This document shows positions 12,374 through 24,877 of a DNA stretch of 64,000 nucleotides, piece by piece. The stretch covers positions 14,446,001 through 14,510,000 of the forward strand of contig NC_058147.1 of the NCBI RefSeq assembly GCF_011075055.1. The letters run 5' to 3'. Position 1 is the first letter of the stretch. Each line of letters begins with the position of its first letter. Made by a program: the position numbers and the translations under genes. The notes beneath the pieces were generated by a model that was given only the letters and a program-made list of their open reading frames with translations, was not told the DNA's origin and ran no database searches. The stretch is from Mangifera indica. Taxonomy: Eukaryota > Streptophyta > Magnoliopsida > Sapindales > Anacardiaceae.

Positions 12374-14473
12374 AATGGAAGATATCAATGATAAGTTCTC
12401 ACTAGGAAAGGAAGGAAGTTCATCTTTCTTACCTCAAGTTGAGAGCAATGATAGTGGTTCTTTAGTAACAAAAAAAAAAAATTATGAAGGAAAGATCTAA
12501 GGTGTGGGAGCATTTTACTAAGTTTGAATCTAATGTGGAAAGCAAATGCAAATGCAATTATTGTGGTCAAGTGTATAAGTGTTCCCTAAAAAATCTTGGA
12601 ACAAGTACACTAAAAAAATCACTTGTCTAGGTGTAAGAAAAATCCCCTAAATAATGTGAATAAAGTAAACCCCAAGTAAAAAATATGGAAGTATAATGTT
12701 GTTGAAGGAGAAAGTGCAGCTGGTAGTGTAAATTCAGAAAAATTTGATCAATTTTTATTCAGAAAAACCCTAGAAAAAATTATCATAGTGGATGAACTTG
12801 CTTTTAAGTTTGTTGAAGGGGAAAGGTTTAAGGATTTTTTTTGGGAAATGCAACTTAGATTTCAAGTTCCATCATGTATTACAATTGTAGAGATGCTTAT
12901 GAGATTTTTATAAAGGAACTAGAGAAGTTAAAAAGATTCATAAAGAATAATTGTAATAGGATTTCTCTTACCACTGACACGTAGACATCTTTACAAAGGA
13001 TTAATTACATGTGCATCACATGTCATTTCATTGATAATGATTGGCAATTGCATAAGAAAATTTTGAATTTTTTTCCCATCACTAGTTACACTAGTCAATT
13101 AATCGAGAAAGCAATTAAGAAATGTTTGCTTAAATGAGGTATTGAAAAAGTGATGGGTATCACAATTGATAATGTCAAGTCTAATGATTACTATGGGATA
13201 ATAAACAAATAGGGTGAAAGTGTCTTAGGGGGACAATATTTGCATGTGCGGGTGCACACATTGTCAACTTGATTATTAAGGATGGTTTGGAATTAGCAGA
13301 AAATCATATTGCTTGCATTCGAATTGTAGAGAGATATGTTCGACAGTCTCCAACTAGATTGCAAAAGTTCACATCATGTGTTGAGGAAAAGAAAATTTAG
13401 AGTAAAAATTTGTTATGCCTAGATATACCCGTTAGATGGAACTCTACATATTTGATATTGGATACAACCCAAAAGTTTCAAAAGGCCTTCAAAAGGTTCA
13501 CAAAAAATGAGTCTTATTTTTCTAAACAACTTAAAGAATCACTAAAATCTAACGAAACTAGTGAATCTAATGAATCTAATGCTTGGGATGGTTTAAAGAG
13601 GCCACCAATTGATGTGGATTAGAATAAATCTAAACAATTGACCATATTGTTAGAAATCTTTTATGACCTAACACTTCATGTATCTATAACATCATATGTA
13701 ACTTCGAACTTATATTTTCATAAGATTAGTAATGTGTTTTTCTCCTAAGAGAGTGGAGTTTAAGTGACAACTTTGATTTTTCTTCAATGACATGGAAAAT
13801 GGAAGAGAAATGTGACAAGTATTGGAGAAATCCAAGGAATCTAAATGTTTTGTTGTTTGTGGGTATAGTTCTTGATCCTCGATACAAACTTGAATATGTG
13901 AATTTTGAAATTTCTCAATTCTATGATGATGATGTGGCTATTTTCGTCTAACGTAATGTGAAATCAACTTTGAATGATTTATTTGATGAGTACAGAAAGT
14001 CAATTGTGCAAACAAGTGCAACTACCATAAGTTTTGATTCAAGTCAACAAATTGAGACTTAAAGAGGATTAACAAAAGATTTGTTTCTTAGAAATCTATT
14101 TAAGAAGTATAAGGCAAACCAAAGTATTGTGGAAAACAAAAGTGAGTTAGATAAGCATTTGGAGAAGGATCTTGAAGAGGATAGTGTTTCTTTTGACATT
14201 TTGACTTGGTGGAAATTAAATAGCTCTTGATTTTTAAGTATTGCACAAATTGTTCGAGATGTATTAGTAATGGCTATCTCCACAATTGTGTCTGAGTCTG
14301 CATTTAGTATGGGAGGTTGCATTCTTGATTCCTTTCAGACATCTTTATCTCTAAAGATTGTACAAGCTCTCACATGTACAGAAGATTGGCTTCGTCATGT
14401 CCCTAAAGGTAATATGGATGAATCACTCATAGATGTAGAACAGTTAGAGAAAGATAAATGTCACTTCTTTTAA
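12374..14473 (+). pseudogene. hAT transposase pseudogene (zinc-finger BED, RICESLEEPER/DAYSLEEPER type)
   Basis: The domains follow the order of plant hAT transposases. An N-terminal start at 12374 leads, after a frameshift at a poly-A run (about 12469), into a BED zinc finger (about 12490-12640) with SKVWEHFTKF, CKCNYCGQ and, after another one-base shift, HLSRC. A catalytic-region stretch follows (about 12950-13100) with ISLTTDT then a stop and TSLQRINYMCITCHFID. Next comes HIVNLIIKDGLELA (about 13255-13305), then LDIPVRWNSTYLILDTTQKFQKAF (13410-13500). The C-terminal hAT dimerisation domain (about 14190-14420) reads TWWKLN and VSESAFSMGG, with CTEDWLR farther on. At least ten in-frame stops or frameshifts are visible, so no transposase can be made. 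It belongs to the 11875-22685 element. Confidence 0.88.
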
Positions 14474-14973
14474 ATATATAATTTTAATTACATTATTATA
14501 TATTTATACCTCAATATGAAGTTTAATTTAAATTGGATTGTCTTTCTAATAGATATTGCAAAGTTCTCAATGAATGATTTTGGTGCACGATCTGAAAACG
14601 ATATTTAAAAACATGTCTTTAGAAAGACAAGGTACTTCTTTCAATAAGACATGTTTGATTATGAATTTTAATTGATTCTATATTTTTGCTTGTATTTTGT
14701 TTTGATTATGATGTTATTATAAATTATGTTGTGTTTATGATGTTATTATTTCTTTTTTCTTTTACACATGAAATTTTTCTACTTAGTGAGGGTTGTTTGT
14801 TTGTTTTGTTAACCTTTTATCTTAGTTTTTCTTCTAGAGGAGGGTGAAATGCATTTTGGTGTTAGTTGTTTTATTTGGCCCATTTTATATCATTTTGTCT
14901 ACAAGTGCATTTACTAGGAATTAGATTGAAGAAAATGGCAAGTGACCTTATTTAAATGGGTAATCTGTTATGC

Positions 14974-15267
14974 ATAGTTTTCTGTAATCTTGTTGATGTT
15001 GAAACATTTATTGAAGAAAAGAAGCAATCTCTTTTGGTCAAACCCCAGGGAAGAAGGGCATATTTTGTTCGTGTTGTGCAAGCAATTATAGATAGTTATG
15101 AGAAATCAAAGAAACAAGATCGGGTTGATTCCAATTCTAGTGAAGAAGACAATTTAGCAAATGGTGGGAATTCAGTGGAGTATCTGCATGTTTTGGATTG
15201 GAGGACCGAACAGAAGCTTTTGAAGCAACACTTGATACGCGATTGAAACCTTCAAATTCTATTATAG
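14974..15267 (+). pseudogene. Captured fragment of a HUA2-like (PWWP domain) gene
   Basis: The frame reads IVFCNLVDVETFIEEKKQSL, then LVKPQGRRAYFVRVVQAIID and SYEKSKKQDRVD. This matches the region just after the PWWP core of plant HUA2 / HUA2-like proteins (family wording IAFCNPADVEAFTEEKKQSLL). After a frameshift near 15195, the homologous reading continues in another frame as FGLEDRTEAFEATLDTRLKP and SNSIIG. The homology stops at a GT that looks like an exon end (15268). HUA2-like proteins are nuclear regulators of flowering-time gene expression. This piece is one exon with intron edges, has a frameshift and lies between the transposase remnant and the right end of the hAT element, so it is a carried or captured genomic fragment, not a working gene. 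Confidence 0.75.
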
Positions 15268-15304
15268 GTAATCGTTTTTCTCAATGATTGTAATTCTTTA
15301 GTTA

Positions 15305-15680
15305 TGTTGGAAATAATTAAACATGTCAGGATCGAATTCTATGAAATCTGTAAATAGAGATATGTGTATCCAGAGTAATTTTTGATAAAGCTTCTTCAAA
15401 TACGGCTCAAGGTATTGACGTTAATCTATTTCCATGACGTCATTTGCCCATGTACTGATTTTCAATTAGAGAGACAAAATCTATGTATTACATTGGTAAG
15501 AGAAGACTCGAGAGAATTCTGTTTTCTAATAATAAAAATTAGTGTAATCTATATTTTGGAGAGGCAGTTAGGACTTTATATAAGAGTCCAATTGTCAAAT
15601 ATTAACTGCCAAAAACTACCCTTTTACAATTAAGAAAATCGGATTGGGTCAACTCGTTATGGGTGGACCCGTATCCAATA
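15305..15680 (-). repeat. Left LTR of copia 2 (3' LTR in sense)
   Basis: Aligns with 21962-22335. It ends with ggacccgtatccaata, followed directly by the reverse complement of a purine-rich tract. Confidence 0.93.
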
Positions 15681-18600
15681 CCTCCCATTCACACATGATG
15701 GAAGATTCGAACCAAATGTTTAGCCATAAAAATCCCATATAACAGTATGTTTCATGCATAGTCATAGGTTCCAAGCTAAGATAGAAACACTAAGAGTAAA
15801 TATCGAACAATAGTAAAGAATCACAGGGTACTAACATGAGGTAGTCCTCATAAAATCTCACACAATGAGGGAGCAGAGATTCATTTTCTCACTACTTTAA
15901 CTAGTTGTCCTACTTATACACATATAGTATGAATTATATGCTACAGTGTGTATTTTCTCAAATATCATTCACAACACTGTATAGATCTTAGTTCAGTCAC
16001 TACACCCAGCATTTAACCTGAGTTCTTAATCATCTTCACACTTGTAGATATTTATCTATATTAAGAACTCACATTTGACATTCATAAGTTATTTAGATAT
16101 GGGGAATCCAAATCAGTCATTTTCAAATATATCTATTCATGACCTCATCTTAATCAATCATCAAAGTGACATTTTAAACTTTGATAAATCTTTTCTTGAG
16201 AAATTTGTCTCTCATTGGTATGTTCTCTTAGTATCACATTTCTCAAGAATAATGTCTCATCTTTGCGTGCTCTCTCAGTGCTAAAGACGATTACTCATGT
16301 GAGTGAGCTAATCTCTAATTTGTCTAACATTACTATCTTGTTGAGCTAAAAACGATATGTATGCAGTGAAAACCCAAGAATTTTGGGATACAAGTTCAAA
16401 ACATAAAGTGAACTTGAATTCATAGCTTTTGACGTTGTGTCACCAGTACAATATATATATAAGCTCAACACTCATCAATCATAGTCTACGCAATCCAAGA
16501 AATTTAACATGTGCAAGATATACTTTTCTTGGAACAATCTTGGCCAAAGGATCAGTGATCATACAATGCGTAAAATTATATTGTACATTTATTTCCCTCT
16601 TGGAAATGAAGTCTCTTATTACGTTATCTAGTGTCGATACGTTTGGTTATTTTATAAAAATTCAAGATCTTTTATTTCAACAGACAACTATTGCTTTGGC
16701 AATATCGTCTTGTTTACTCAGGTTTATGAAGAATCTTCTTAACCAAATAGTTTCTTGCATATTTACTGAACTGGCTATATACTAGGCTTTCGATGTGGAT
16801 ACGACTACCCATCTCTATTTCTAATTGCTCCAAGATATAGGCCTTTTTGGAGTAAGAAAGCATAACCATAATTTAATTTACGTTGCTCTAAACTCTTTCT
16901 CCAAGTGGCATCTCAATAGCCAATCAAACACAAGTTCGATTCTTAATTACATAATCAATCATCCACAGAGCTTTTTAAAAATATCAAAATTCTACACATA
17001 GTCTTTCAGTGCTCTTTTCAACATTTACTTATATCGACTAACCAACCCAATAACAAAAATAAATATTTGGGTATATACATACCATAGCATACATAATGCA
17101 TATAATGGCTTCTAAATAGGTACCCTTTGACATTTCTCTGCTTCTATCTTAAGTTTTGAGACATATCTTTTTTGCTCAATAATTCATCATTTAACATAGA
17201 AATATCAACGAGTTCATAATATACCATACTGGGTTGTTCTAGAATCTTTTGAATATTATACTCTTACGATAGAGTCAAAAGTTTTTTTGAACAATTCCTC
17301 TAGATTTAAATTTATAATATGTAATCTGTTTTCCCACATCTTGCAAGTCAAAAAATATGGACGACCATCCTTTGATGATTATCACTTCAAATCATTTTTA
17401 GCTATCTATACATTATCACACACATTGATAAAATTACAAATTTGTCATCAGACTTTGTCAATTAGACATGATAGTCTTGATTAATCACTTCAAGCTCATA
17501 AGATATTAACACTTATGAAATCATTTCAAATTTCAAATGCCAGTATCTGGATGACAATTTTAGGTCATTCAACGTCTTTGAAGCTTGCACACTTCGTGCT
17601 TCAGACCTATAACAATGATAGCTATATCTCGTTTCATGTAGATTTTTTTATCACGTTTTTCACTAAAGAAAAATTGTCTGGACATTCTTCTGGTGTAATT
17701 CTAAATTCAAATGTGTTATTATAGCTAGAATCAAACATGTTGAAGTAAATTTTATAACAAAAATATCATTCTACACAATTTATACCTTCTCATTAGGTAT
17801 AGGTTTTCACTACAAAGCGAAATTGTATCTATTTATTGAGTTATCCGCCTTACGACTAATTCAGAAAATTCATTCCTAATGAATTTTCGATTCGGTGGTA
17901 AGTCATTCAAAACTTAAATTGGTTTGTTTTCTTTGTATTTCATCTCTTCTTCCAATGCATTTTAGAATTTTCTTATTAATGGATGAGACAATTATTCAGA
18001 GTCTTCATCATCTTAGAGAATGGTTGTGAAAATCTCGTTTTCACTTTAAAAATGTCACTTGAATACTTATAGATGTCCACTCCAATGCAATTGAGAATTA
18101 ATGCTTCCATTATCTGAAATAGATTAAAGTTTAATCTCAATGCTTCTACTAGGTTAAGATGAATAAAGCAAACAATTGAGGATCATTATTCCCACTATTC
18201 GAAATAGGTTGGGGCTCAATTGCATTTACTTCCATTATTTAGAATAAGTATAGGTCTTATTTTTTAGGACTCAACTAATGGTCGTTAAGATATACCCTTC
18301 CTCGTTCTTTTCTCATCTTATTCAGATGAAACCTTTTATCATCATCATCCCTATTAAGAAAAATATCCTCTATGAATGTAGTATTTCTAATACAAGTTCA
18401 GTTAATCTTCCAACGGAATCCTCCCTAATGAACATATATTCTTTGAAGTGCTCAGTGTATCTGATAAAGATATATTCATTTCTTCTCAGTCCCAATTGTT
18501 CAAACTTATGGAAAAAGCTATGGGTAGACATTACTAACCACTAAGATTGCAATCAATTAACTCAGATTTTCTACCTAATTATAACTCATAGGGAGTGGAA

Positions 18601-21300
18601 GCAACTAGATTAATAGGCAATCAGTTAAGTACACAAGCAATAATAAACATCATATCATCGCAACGTGACTTGACGTTTCGCTTGCGCCTTCGTTGACTTA
18701 ACCATTTCCGATAGAGTTCAATTACTCTTCTTTGCCACATTGGTTTATTGCGAAGTTTGGGAATTACTATTTACCATACTATTTCTTTTTCATTACTCAA
18801 TTCCTTGAATTTTTTGGACAAATGCTCAAGATTTCGTTAAGTTCTTAAAGCTCTTATCTATTTTGTCTAATTGATTTTCAACCTCAATTATATATAGTGT
18901 CTAAAACAGTCTACTACTTTTGACTTATATGAGATCAAGTAAACAAAACTGAATCATCACTAGTAATGAACTATGAGATATATTCTCAAACTTTACATTC
19001 ATAGGAAAATATATATCTAAGTTTATATATTGTAAAAGAAGTCAAACTCTTATACCTTTGTCGAATGGTTTTCTAGAAGTTTTTTTAATTAGACAATGCT
19101 TACATATAAACAGTTCTATTTATGTGAAAGTTTCAAATAAAGTTTCATAGACTAATTTATTCAACCCATTTTGGCCAACATGTCCTAATTCAACATTATT
19201 AGAATGTAAAGTGACAAACACCATACAACCATTCAACCAACAAACCAAATCTATAGAAACCAATTCTATCACATTTCAATAAAATACCCAGAGAAATTCA
19301 AATTATATTCTAGTTTAAGAAGAATAAGTACTTTGACCAAGATTTGTTGAATATTTGGAGCATATTAGATTTCGTGTAGCTATAGGATTTGACCACCTCG
19401 TAAAACTCATTTGCTTGTGTTTATTCCTCTCACAACAACTCTTATGTTGTTGCTTACATATATCCAATTCACTTTATTCAAAATTTGACATAAATCTATT
19501 AAAGATATTCTATCATGAACTACTTGGTCGGTGGCTTCTGAGTCCATAATCCACGTAAGATAATACTCAATTAATATCATAGTACTAGAAAATAAAGTTT
19601 CATCACTTTATGTTGAATAAGATTATCATTTTCAGCTCCGTTCATTCACAGGCGTTATAATTCTCATTGCTTCTATTGCAATTATTCATCTTGTTTCCGT
19701 ATTTTTTTTTCTAGTACTTTTGCCATTCTTCTCATTTTAATTCATTAATCTTATTCTTTGAGCATTATACGATCTCCTTCCTGTATTAGGACTTAAGTCA
19801 CTCACTTTTAAAACTTGATTCTGCAACGTATGCACGAGTACTAAGTTCAGCTGCCTCAAGAGCGCTTGTCCTCTAATTCTATGTGGCAAGAACAACTAAC
19901 AGAAGTCCTTCTTTTCTCATTGTGGGTCATATATACCTTTATACGCTCGTACTATCAGAAAAAGATCATTTTTCTAAATGAACTTACTATTCATGTATCA
20001 GGTTCTGCATAGCTGAATTTAGTTCTATAATCAGATTTGATATTAAATCAAATTCAACAATTAACTATCTTTATTTGGAGACTGCAATTCCTCCAAAATT
20101 TTCAATTAAAACCATACTTATGACATATGTAGTTGAATATTACTGGTACTCATATACTATATCGTTATTTATGAAACTGATTAAGATATCATACGAAGTG
20201 AGTCTTGTTTCTTACATGCGTGATGTACATTCACAACACATTTGTGTAAGACACTCATTTGGGTTTCTGTCTTTTAGTCGGTCACGACTCTATCTTAAAA
20301 GCTTTTTGCTCATCTAGGATATTGTGTATTTCAAATGTCACACATTGTAATTTTCTCTATTCAGTATTATTTTCATTCAAATCAGCCATCATTTTCAAAG
20401 ATGTTATGGTTAACTAGATCACAGAGACATATCTATCAGACATAACTCTATCAAATACACATCAATTGTTGCAACTACATATTAAAATTTAAAATATCTC
20501 ACATAAAACACAAAATTGAACGTTTAATATGTTCCCAATTGTCTTCCATGACACAAATATCTGACATTTTAAACTTTAATTTAATTGTGCTAATATTAAT
20601 TCTGGATGATAATTTCATTAAATTATACCAATCTCAGAATTCTCACATTTAACAAATATATATGATACAATGAATGCATCATCTATTTTGACTACGACTA
20701 TTTCATTAACCCATATTGATCTTTGAGTTTCTTTATCCATGATAAAGTCTCTATTACATTTGCGTTAAATCAAATGCCTTGCATTACGTTAACTCGGGAA
20801 TAATGTCAAAGTAGTGGATATTCTTTTATACATTAGTAAGCATTGTTCTATAGTACGCTGTAATGAATCCACTCAGTCCCAAAAAGTTTCAAATTCTTGT
20901 CTCGAATAAAATCATTGATTACGGGGCTTATATTCACACATGGATATTATCTCTTTTTCAATTAAGAGAATTCAACAGAATATTGATAGTTTTGATATGC
21001 AATGTGATGGTCCCTAGTCAACAAATTTGCATGAAGTAGAAACATGTATTTCAAAATACCAATATATGTTTTCAAGAGTTAAAATTAAGATATTAAATGT
21101 CATTATGCACCGTAAAACCCATGGAACACATCTCATATACAAATTCCAGTACTACACAACTGCTAATACATCTCATAGGTTTCACATGCCAAGACGCACT
21201 GGAAATAGGTCTTCACGCACCAAAATAAGCTTATACGCTCCTTCATGCATCGAGACGATACTGCACGCACCTCCACGTGCCATATAAAGTTAGCAGGCGA
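15681..21300 (-). pseudogene. Degenerate copia 2 gag-pol
   Basis: No long frame survives. Reading the minus strand, a reverse-transcriptase stretch with a YVDD-like box and LIGNNLEMI is visible around 17160-17480. RNase H-like sequence lies at about 16700-17100. A diverged integrase-type segment parallel to that of copia 1 lies near 19000-19200. Stops and frameshifts occur every few tens of codons. Segment by segment it aligns with the copia 1 interior (for example 15757-15860 with 6635-6750, and 20080-20180 with 11780-11870 joined to 22694-22715). Confidence 0.65.
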
Positions 21301-21545
21301 CTTCACGCACCAGGAGTGAGTTGAACGCGCTGGCTAATGACTTCCACGCTCGGAATGAGGCTGTCACATGCTTACACGCATTGGTTAACACTACGACAAC
21401 AATTTGACTATTGACTAGTCAACTGACCCGATAGGGCATTGACTGGTTCGAGTGAACTGGTTGACTCAATGGGTTCATCCATTGATCGATAGGTCTTGAC
21501 CAACCCGTTGACCTGTCCAACCCGATTTTGACCCGATTCTGCATG
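21160..21545 (-). other. Motif-rich untranslated leader of copia 2
   Basis: Between the primer site and gag, two tracts stand out: 21180-21380, with many spaced cacgc/acgca words, and 21400-21545, with repeated gtcaac/gttgac and ccaaccc words. The same two tracts in the same order occur in copia 1 (23750-23940 and 23945-24110) and in the right-end element (63330-63980). This is described further in the findings. Confidence 0.6.
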
Positions 21546-21943
21546 ATGAACCCTAGTTTTTTATCTTTCTAATTGGTCATTTTCCGATGACAAAACCATA
21601 GGGCTTTTGTAGCCCAATTGACGGTGAGCCTTGTCGTTCCAAGTTCCGGTGCCAATGGCGTCGAAATTTGTCAAAATGGCGACGAAGAATAAAGACCCCT
21701 ATGGTCTCGGTTTTGGGTCAATTTTCATCAATTCCAACATTAATTCGAGTCGTTTTTCAATTTAAAACATGTAATACCATTCTAATTATTCATCCAACAT
21801 GTTTTTCAACATCAATTTCATGCAATTTTAGCCGAATTAAATTCGTGCCCAAAAAATGAATTTTTAAATCAAAATTCAATATGTAGATTCTAATTTGTAT
21901 AATATACGCAATACGATTCATAGAAAACATAGCAAATACGCAT

Positions 21944-21961
21944 CCTAGGCTTTGATACTAA
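21944..21961 (-). other. Primer-binding site of copia 2
   Basis: On the minus strand the sequence directly after the LTR (ttagtatcaaagcctagg) matches the plant tRNA-iMet 3' end complement TGGTATCAGAGC with two transitions. This fixes the orientation of the element. Confidence 0.8.
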
Positions 21962-22335
21962 TGTTGGAAATAATTAAATATGTCAGGATCGAATTATATG
22001 AAATGATTAAATAGAGAAGCATACCCAGAGTAATTTTTGATGAAGCTTCTTCGAATACGACGCAAGATATCGACGCTAGTCTATTTCTATGATGTCGTTT
22101 GCCTACGTACTAATTTTCAATTAGGGAGACAGAATCTGTGTATTACATTGGTAGGAGAAGAGGGGAGAGAATTATGTTTTCTAATAATAAAAATTAGCAT
22201 AATCTGTATTTTAGGGAGGCAGTTAGGACTTTAAATAAGAGTCCAACTGTCAAAAATTAACCACCAATAACTGCCCTTTTGCAATTATGAAAATCGGATC
22301 GGATCGACCCATCATGGGTGGACCCGTATCTAATA
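21962..22335 (-). repeat. Right LTR of copia 2 (5' LTR in sense)
   Basis: Pairs with 15305-15680 and is followed by the agtta target duplicate (22336-22340). Confidence 0.93.
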
Positions 22336-24501
22336 AGTTAGATGTAACTTTTTCCGTATATTATTTTAGAACATGTTTAACATTATAATAGTAAGAATAA
22401 TTATAATTCTTAATGGTACGCTTAACATTTAAATTATGTTTCATATTACAGATATCTATAATTCATTTATTTTTTATTGAATACGAAATATTGAAAGTGA
22501 ATAATTTTATTTGATTCAAATCGTAAACCAAACCGCATTAAACCATATATTTCAATTTGGTTTGGTTTGGTTTGGTTTGTAATCTAAAATAGTTTAGTTT
22601 GGTTTGAATTTTTTTCAAACCATTTTTTTCAATTTGGGTTGAAAAATATTGTAAATCACACAAAACTGGACCGTGCACACCCTTAATTCATGGAACTAAT
22701 CAAGATATCACACATAGTGGAATAATTCTCCTTACATGTGTGATATGCGTCCATATCACTCTTGTATTAAACATTACTTGGATTTTGTTCCTTCATCAAC
22801 AGTGACTCTTTCATAACCTAATTTATGGCCTCTAAGGGCTCTTACTCATCTAGGGCATTGTGCATCTTTACAAGCCATATGTTATAATTATTTTTATTCA
22901 GTTTCTCGCCCTTATTCAAAACAACTATAATATTCTTGGATGTCATCATTAATTAGATCATAGAGACATATCAAATACAACTTTAATTAATGCAATTAAA
23001 TACATATTAATTGTCATAATTGCGCATTAAAATTTAAAATATCTCACATAAGACATAGAATCGAAAGTTTATTATGTTCTCAATTGTCTTTCTAACTCAA
23101 ATATTTGACATTTTAAAATTTAATCCAATTGCACCAATATTAATTCTAGATGAGAATTTCATCAAATTCTATAAATCTCAAAATTTCCACATTTATCATC
23201 TATCATGTGAGATACAACAAATGCATCACAACTATGACTAGGACCATTTTATCATCCTGTACAATTCTGCAAGTCATTTTATCCATGATAAAATTCTATG
23301 TTATTCGTGATAGGCCAAATACTTTGTATTTGCTATTTTAGGAATAACAATAAAGTGGTGGGTTTTCTTATATTCATTACTATGTATCGCTCTTCAGCAA
23401 ACTATAACGTATTCACATAACAATAAAAGTTCTTTACATTCTTGTCCTAAACAAGATTATGTATTGCAAGAGTTCAATGATCAAATGTGGATACAATTAG
23501 AATATATATCATCTTTTTTCTATATAAGAGTTTGCGGCTTACTTATAAGTCTAAATATTTATTATATATATAATTGTAACACGCACCATTAGACTATTGG
23601 ATGGTAACACCTTATGCTTAATATAATGGTCCTTAGTCAAGATGCTTGCATAATTTAGAAACATGTGTTTTGAAACACTGTTACTTGTTTGCATGAGTCA
23701 AAATGAGGTATTACTTGAATTTACTCATCATAGGACCTACTAAATTGGTTCCACGCATCAATTCAAGTATCAAATAGTTGTCATACATTGAAAGGGAACT
23801 ATCACATGCTCTCACACATCGAAAAGATGGTCCCACATGCCTTCATGTGTTGGAAGAAGGTTACACATAACTCCACATGCTTAGACTCATCTATACAAGC
23901 TTTCGCACACCTTTGATGTGCCCTCATGCATCAATGGAACTATTGTTGACTGACTATTGACTATCACTATTAACTAGTCAACCAATGACTATTGATCAGT
24001 CAACTTACCCGATGGACATTAATTAGTTTGGTTTGACCAGGTTTACTTACAAGCTAACCTATTGACCAACAGGTTTAGGTAACCCATTGACCAAATAAGT
24101 CAGACAACCGAGTTTTCCCAACTTGACTGCAACTCGAAGATTATTAATGAACCTTAACCTTAACTCGAAGCTTAGGGTTTTTGAAGGGCCCACATCGACG
24201 GTTCTTGTTATGCCGATTTCTAATGTCAACGTTGTCGAAATCTGGCAAAATAGCAATAAACAATACATGATTTTTAGTTTTGGCCTCTAATTTGATTGAT
24301 TCAAGGCTCGTTTTAATGCGATTTTCAATTCCAATCATGTTACACAATTTCAAGCAGTAATTTAGCATGTTTCCAAGTCTTAATTTCATGCAATTTGGAT
24401 TTATTTAATTCGAATCCGAAAATTTGAATTTAATTAAATTTAACAAAAGTCATAGAGTCCAAAATGAATTTGCATACAAAAATCATTGGCATGACAATCA
24501 A

Positions 24502-24518
24502 CCTAGCTCTAATACTAA
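24502..24518 (-). other. Primer-binding site of copia 1
   Basis: On the minus strand, ttagtattagagctagg follows the LTR directly. It matches the tRNA-iMet primer complement with two transitions (G to A and C to T). Confidence 0.8.
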
Positions 24519-24877
24519 TGTTGGAAATCTAACATGCCAAATTATGTAAATCAAATTATAGGAAATTGTATACCTAGATTTTATTTTGTATTTGAGATAC
24601 ATTCGAAGCATTCCAACTAAATGATTTCCACAATATGATTTACTCTTATGCACTTTATATCTAGATTCTTAAGGAGACCTTATGGAGGCCCTGTATTCTG
24701 GTTCTTTGTTTTTTCTTTTTGGAAAGAGAGAATGATTTTTGCGTCACTTTTTCATTTGGGAATTTTAGGACATTTTATATATGTGTAACTACCTTTTAAC
24801 CACCCTTCTAATTGTCCAACTACAATTAATTCCAAGAGGGTCAGGTCGACCCATCATGGGTAGACCTAAGCCCAATA
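24519..24877 (-). repeat. LTR of copia 1 (5' LTR in sense)
   Basis: Pairs with 5065-5423 at identical length and is followed by the cccag target duplicate (24878-24882). Confidence 0.93.

Larger units (their letters stand above)
15305..22335 (-). mobile_element. Inner copia-type LTR retrotransposon (copia 2), nested in the hAT
   Basis: LTRs at 15305-15680 (376 bp) and 21962-22335 (374 bp) begin TGTTGG and end AATA on the + strand. The 5-bp target duplication agtta is exact (15300-15304 and 22336-22340). The primer site lies just left of 21962, so the element reads on the minus strand. A purine-rich tract (gggagg on the minus strand) abuts the left LTR at 15681. The internal region is related to copia 1 along its length. 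The LTRs differ at roughly 54 of 375 positions by eye, fewer than in copia 1, as the nesting order requires. Confidence 0.93.
11875..22685 (+). mobile_element. hAT (RICESLEEPER-like) DNA transposon carrying a host gene fragment and a nested copia
   Basis: The ends are decayed terminal inverted repeats: left tagagatatgtataat, right the reverse complement of taagggtgtgcacggt, differing mostly by transitions. Both ends carry tracts rich in ggtttggttt / aaaccaaacc, at about 11890-12050 and 22520-22670, in opposite orientation. The 8-bp target duplication is attcatga (11867-11874) and attcatgg (22686-22693), as expected for hAT. The host site is the leader/gag part of copia 1. The uninterrupted homologous site is present in copia 2 near 20145-20180. 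Without copia 2 the element is about 3.8 kb. It holds a dead transposase gene and a HUA2-like exon. Confidence 0.85.
5065..24877 (-). mobile_element. Outer copia-type LTR retrotransposon (copia 1), interrupted by several insertions
   Basis: Two 359-bp direct repeats, at 5065-5423 and 24519-24877, both begin TGTTGG and end CCAATA on the + strand. They are flanked by identical 5-bp target duplications cccag (5060-5064 and 24878-24882). A tRNA-iMet-type primer site sits inside the right LTR, so the element reads on the minus strand. Broken reverse transcriptase, RNase H and integrase stretches follow the copia order. Counted by eye, the LTRs differ at about 62 of 359 positions, so the copy is old. 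It contains an unidentified insert near 5497-6630, a Mutator-like foldback at 7861-8595, and a hAT element at 11875-22685 that itself contains a second copia. No gene in it is intact. Confidence 0.92.

Noticed and set aside
14059..14322. 87-codon minus-strand frame
   Set aside because: It is antisense to the hAT dimerisation domain, which is clearly on the plus strand.
24059..24389. Two overlapping minus-strand frames near the copia 1 right LTR
   Set aside because: They fall in the untranslated leader of copia 1 (between primer site and gag) and show no gag domain.
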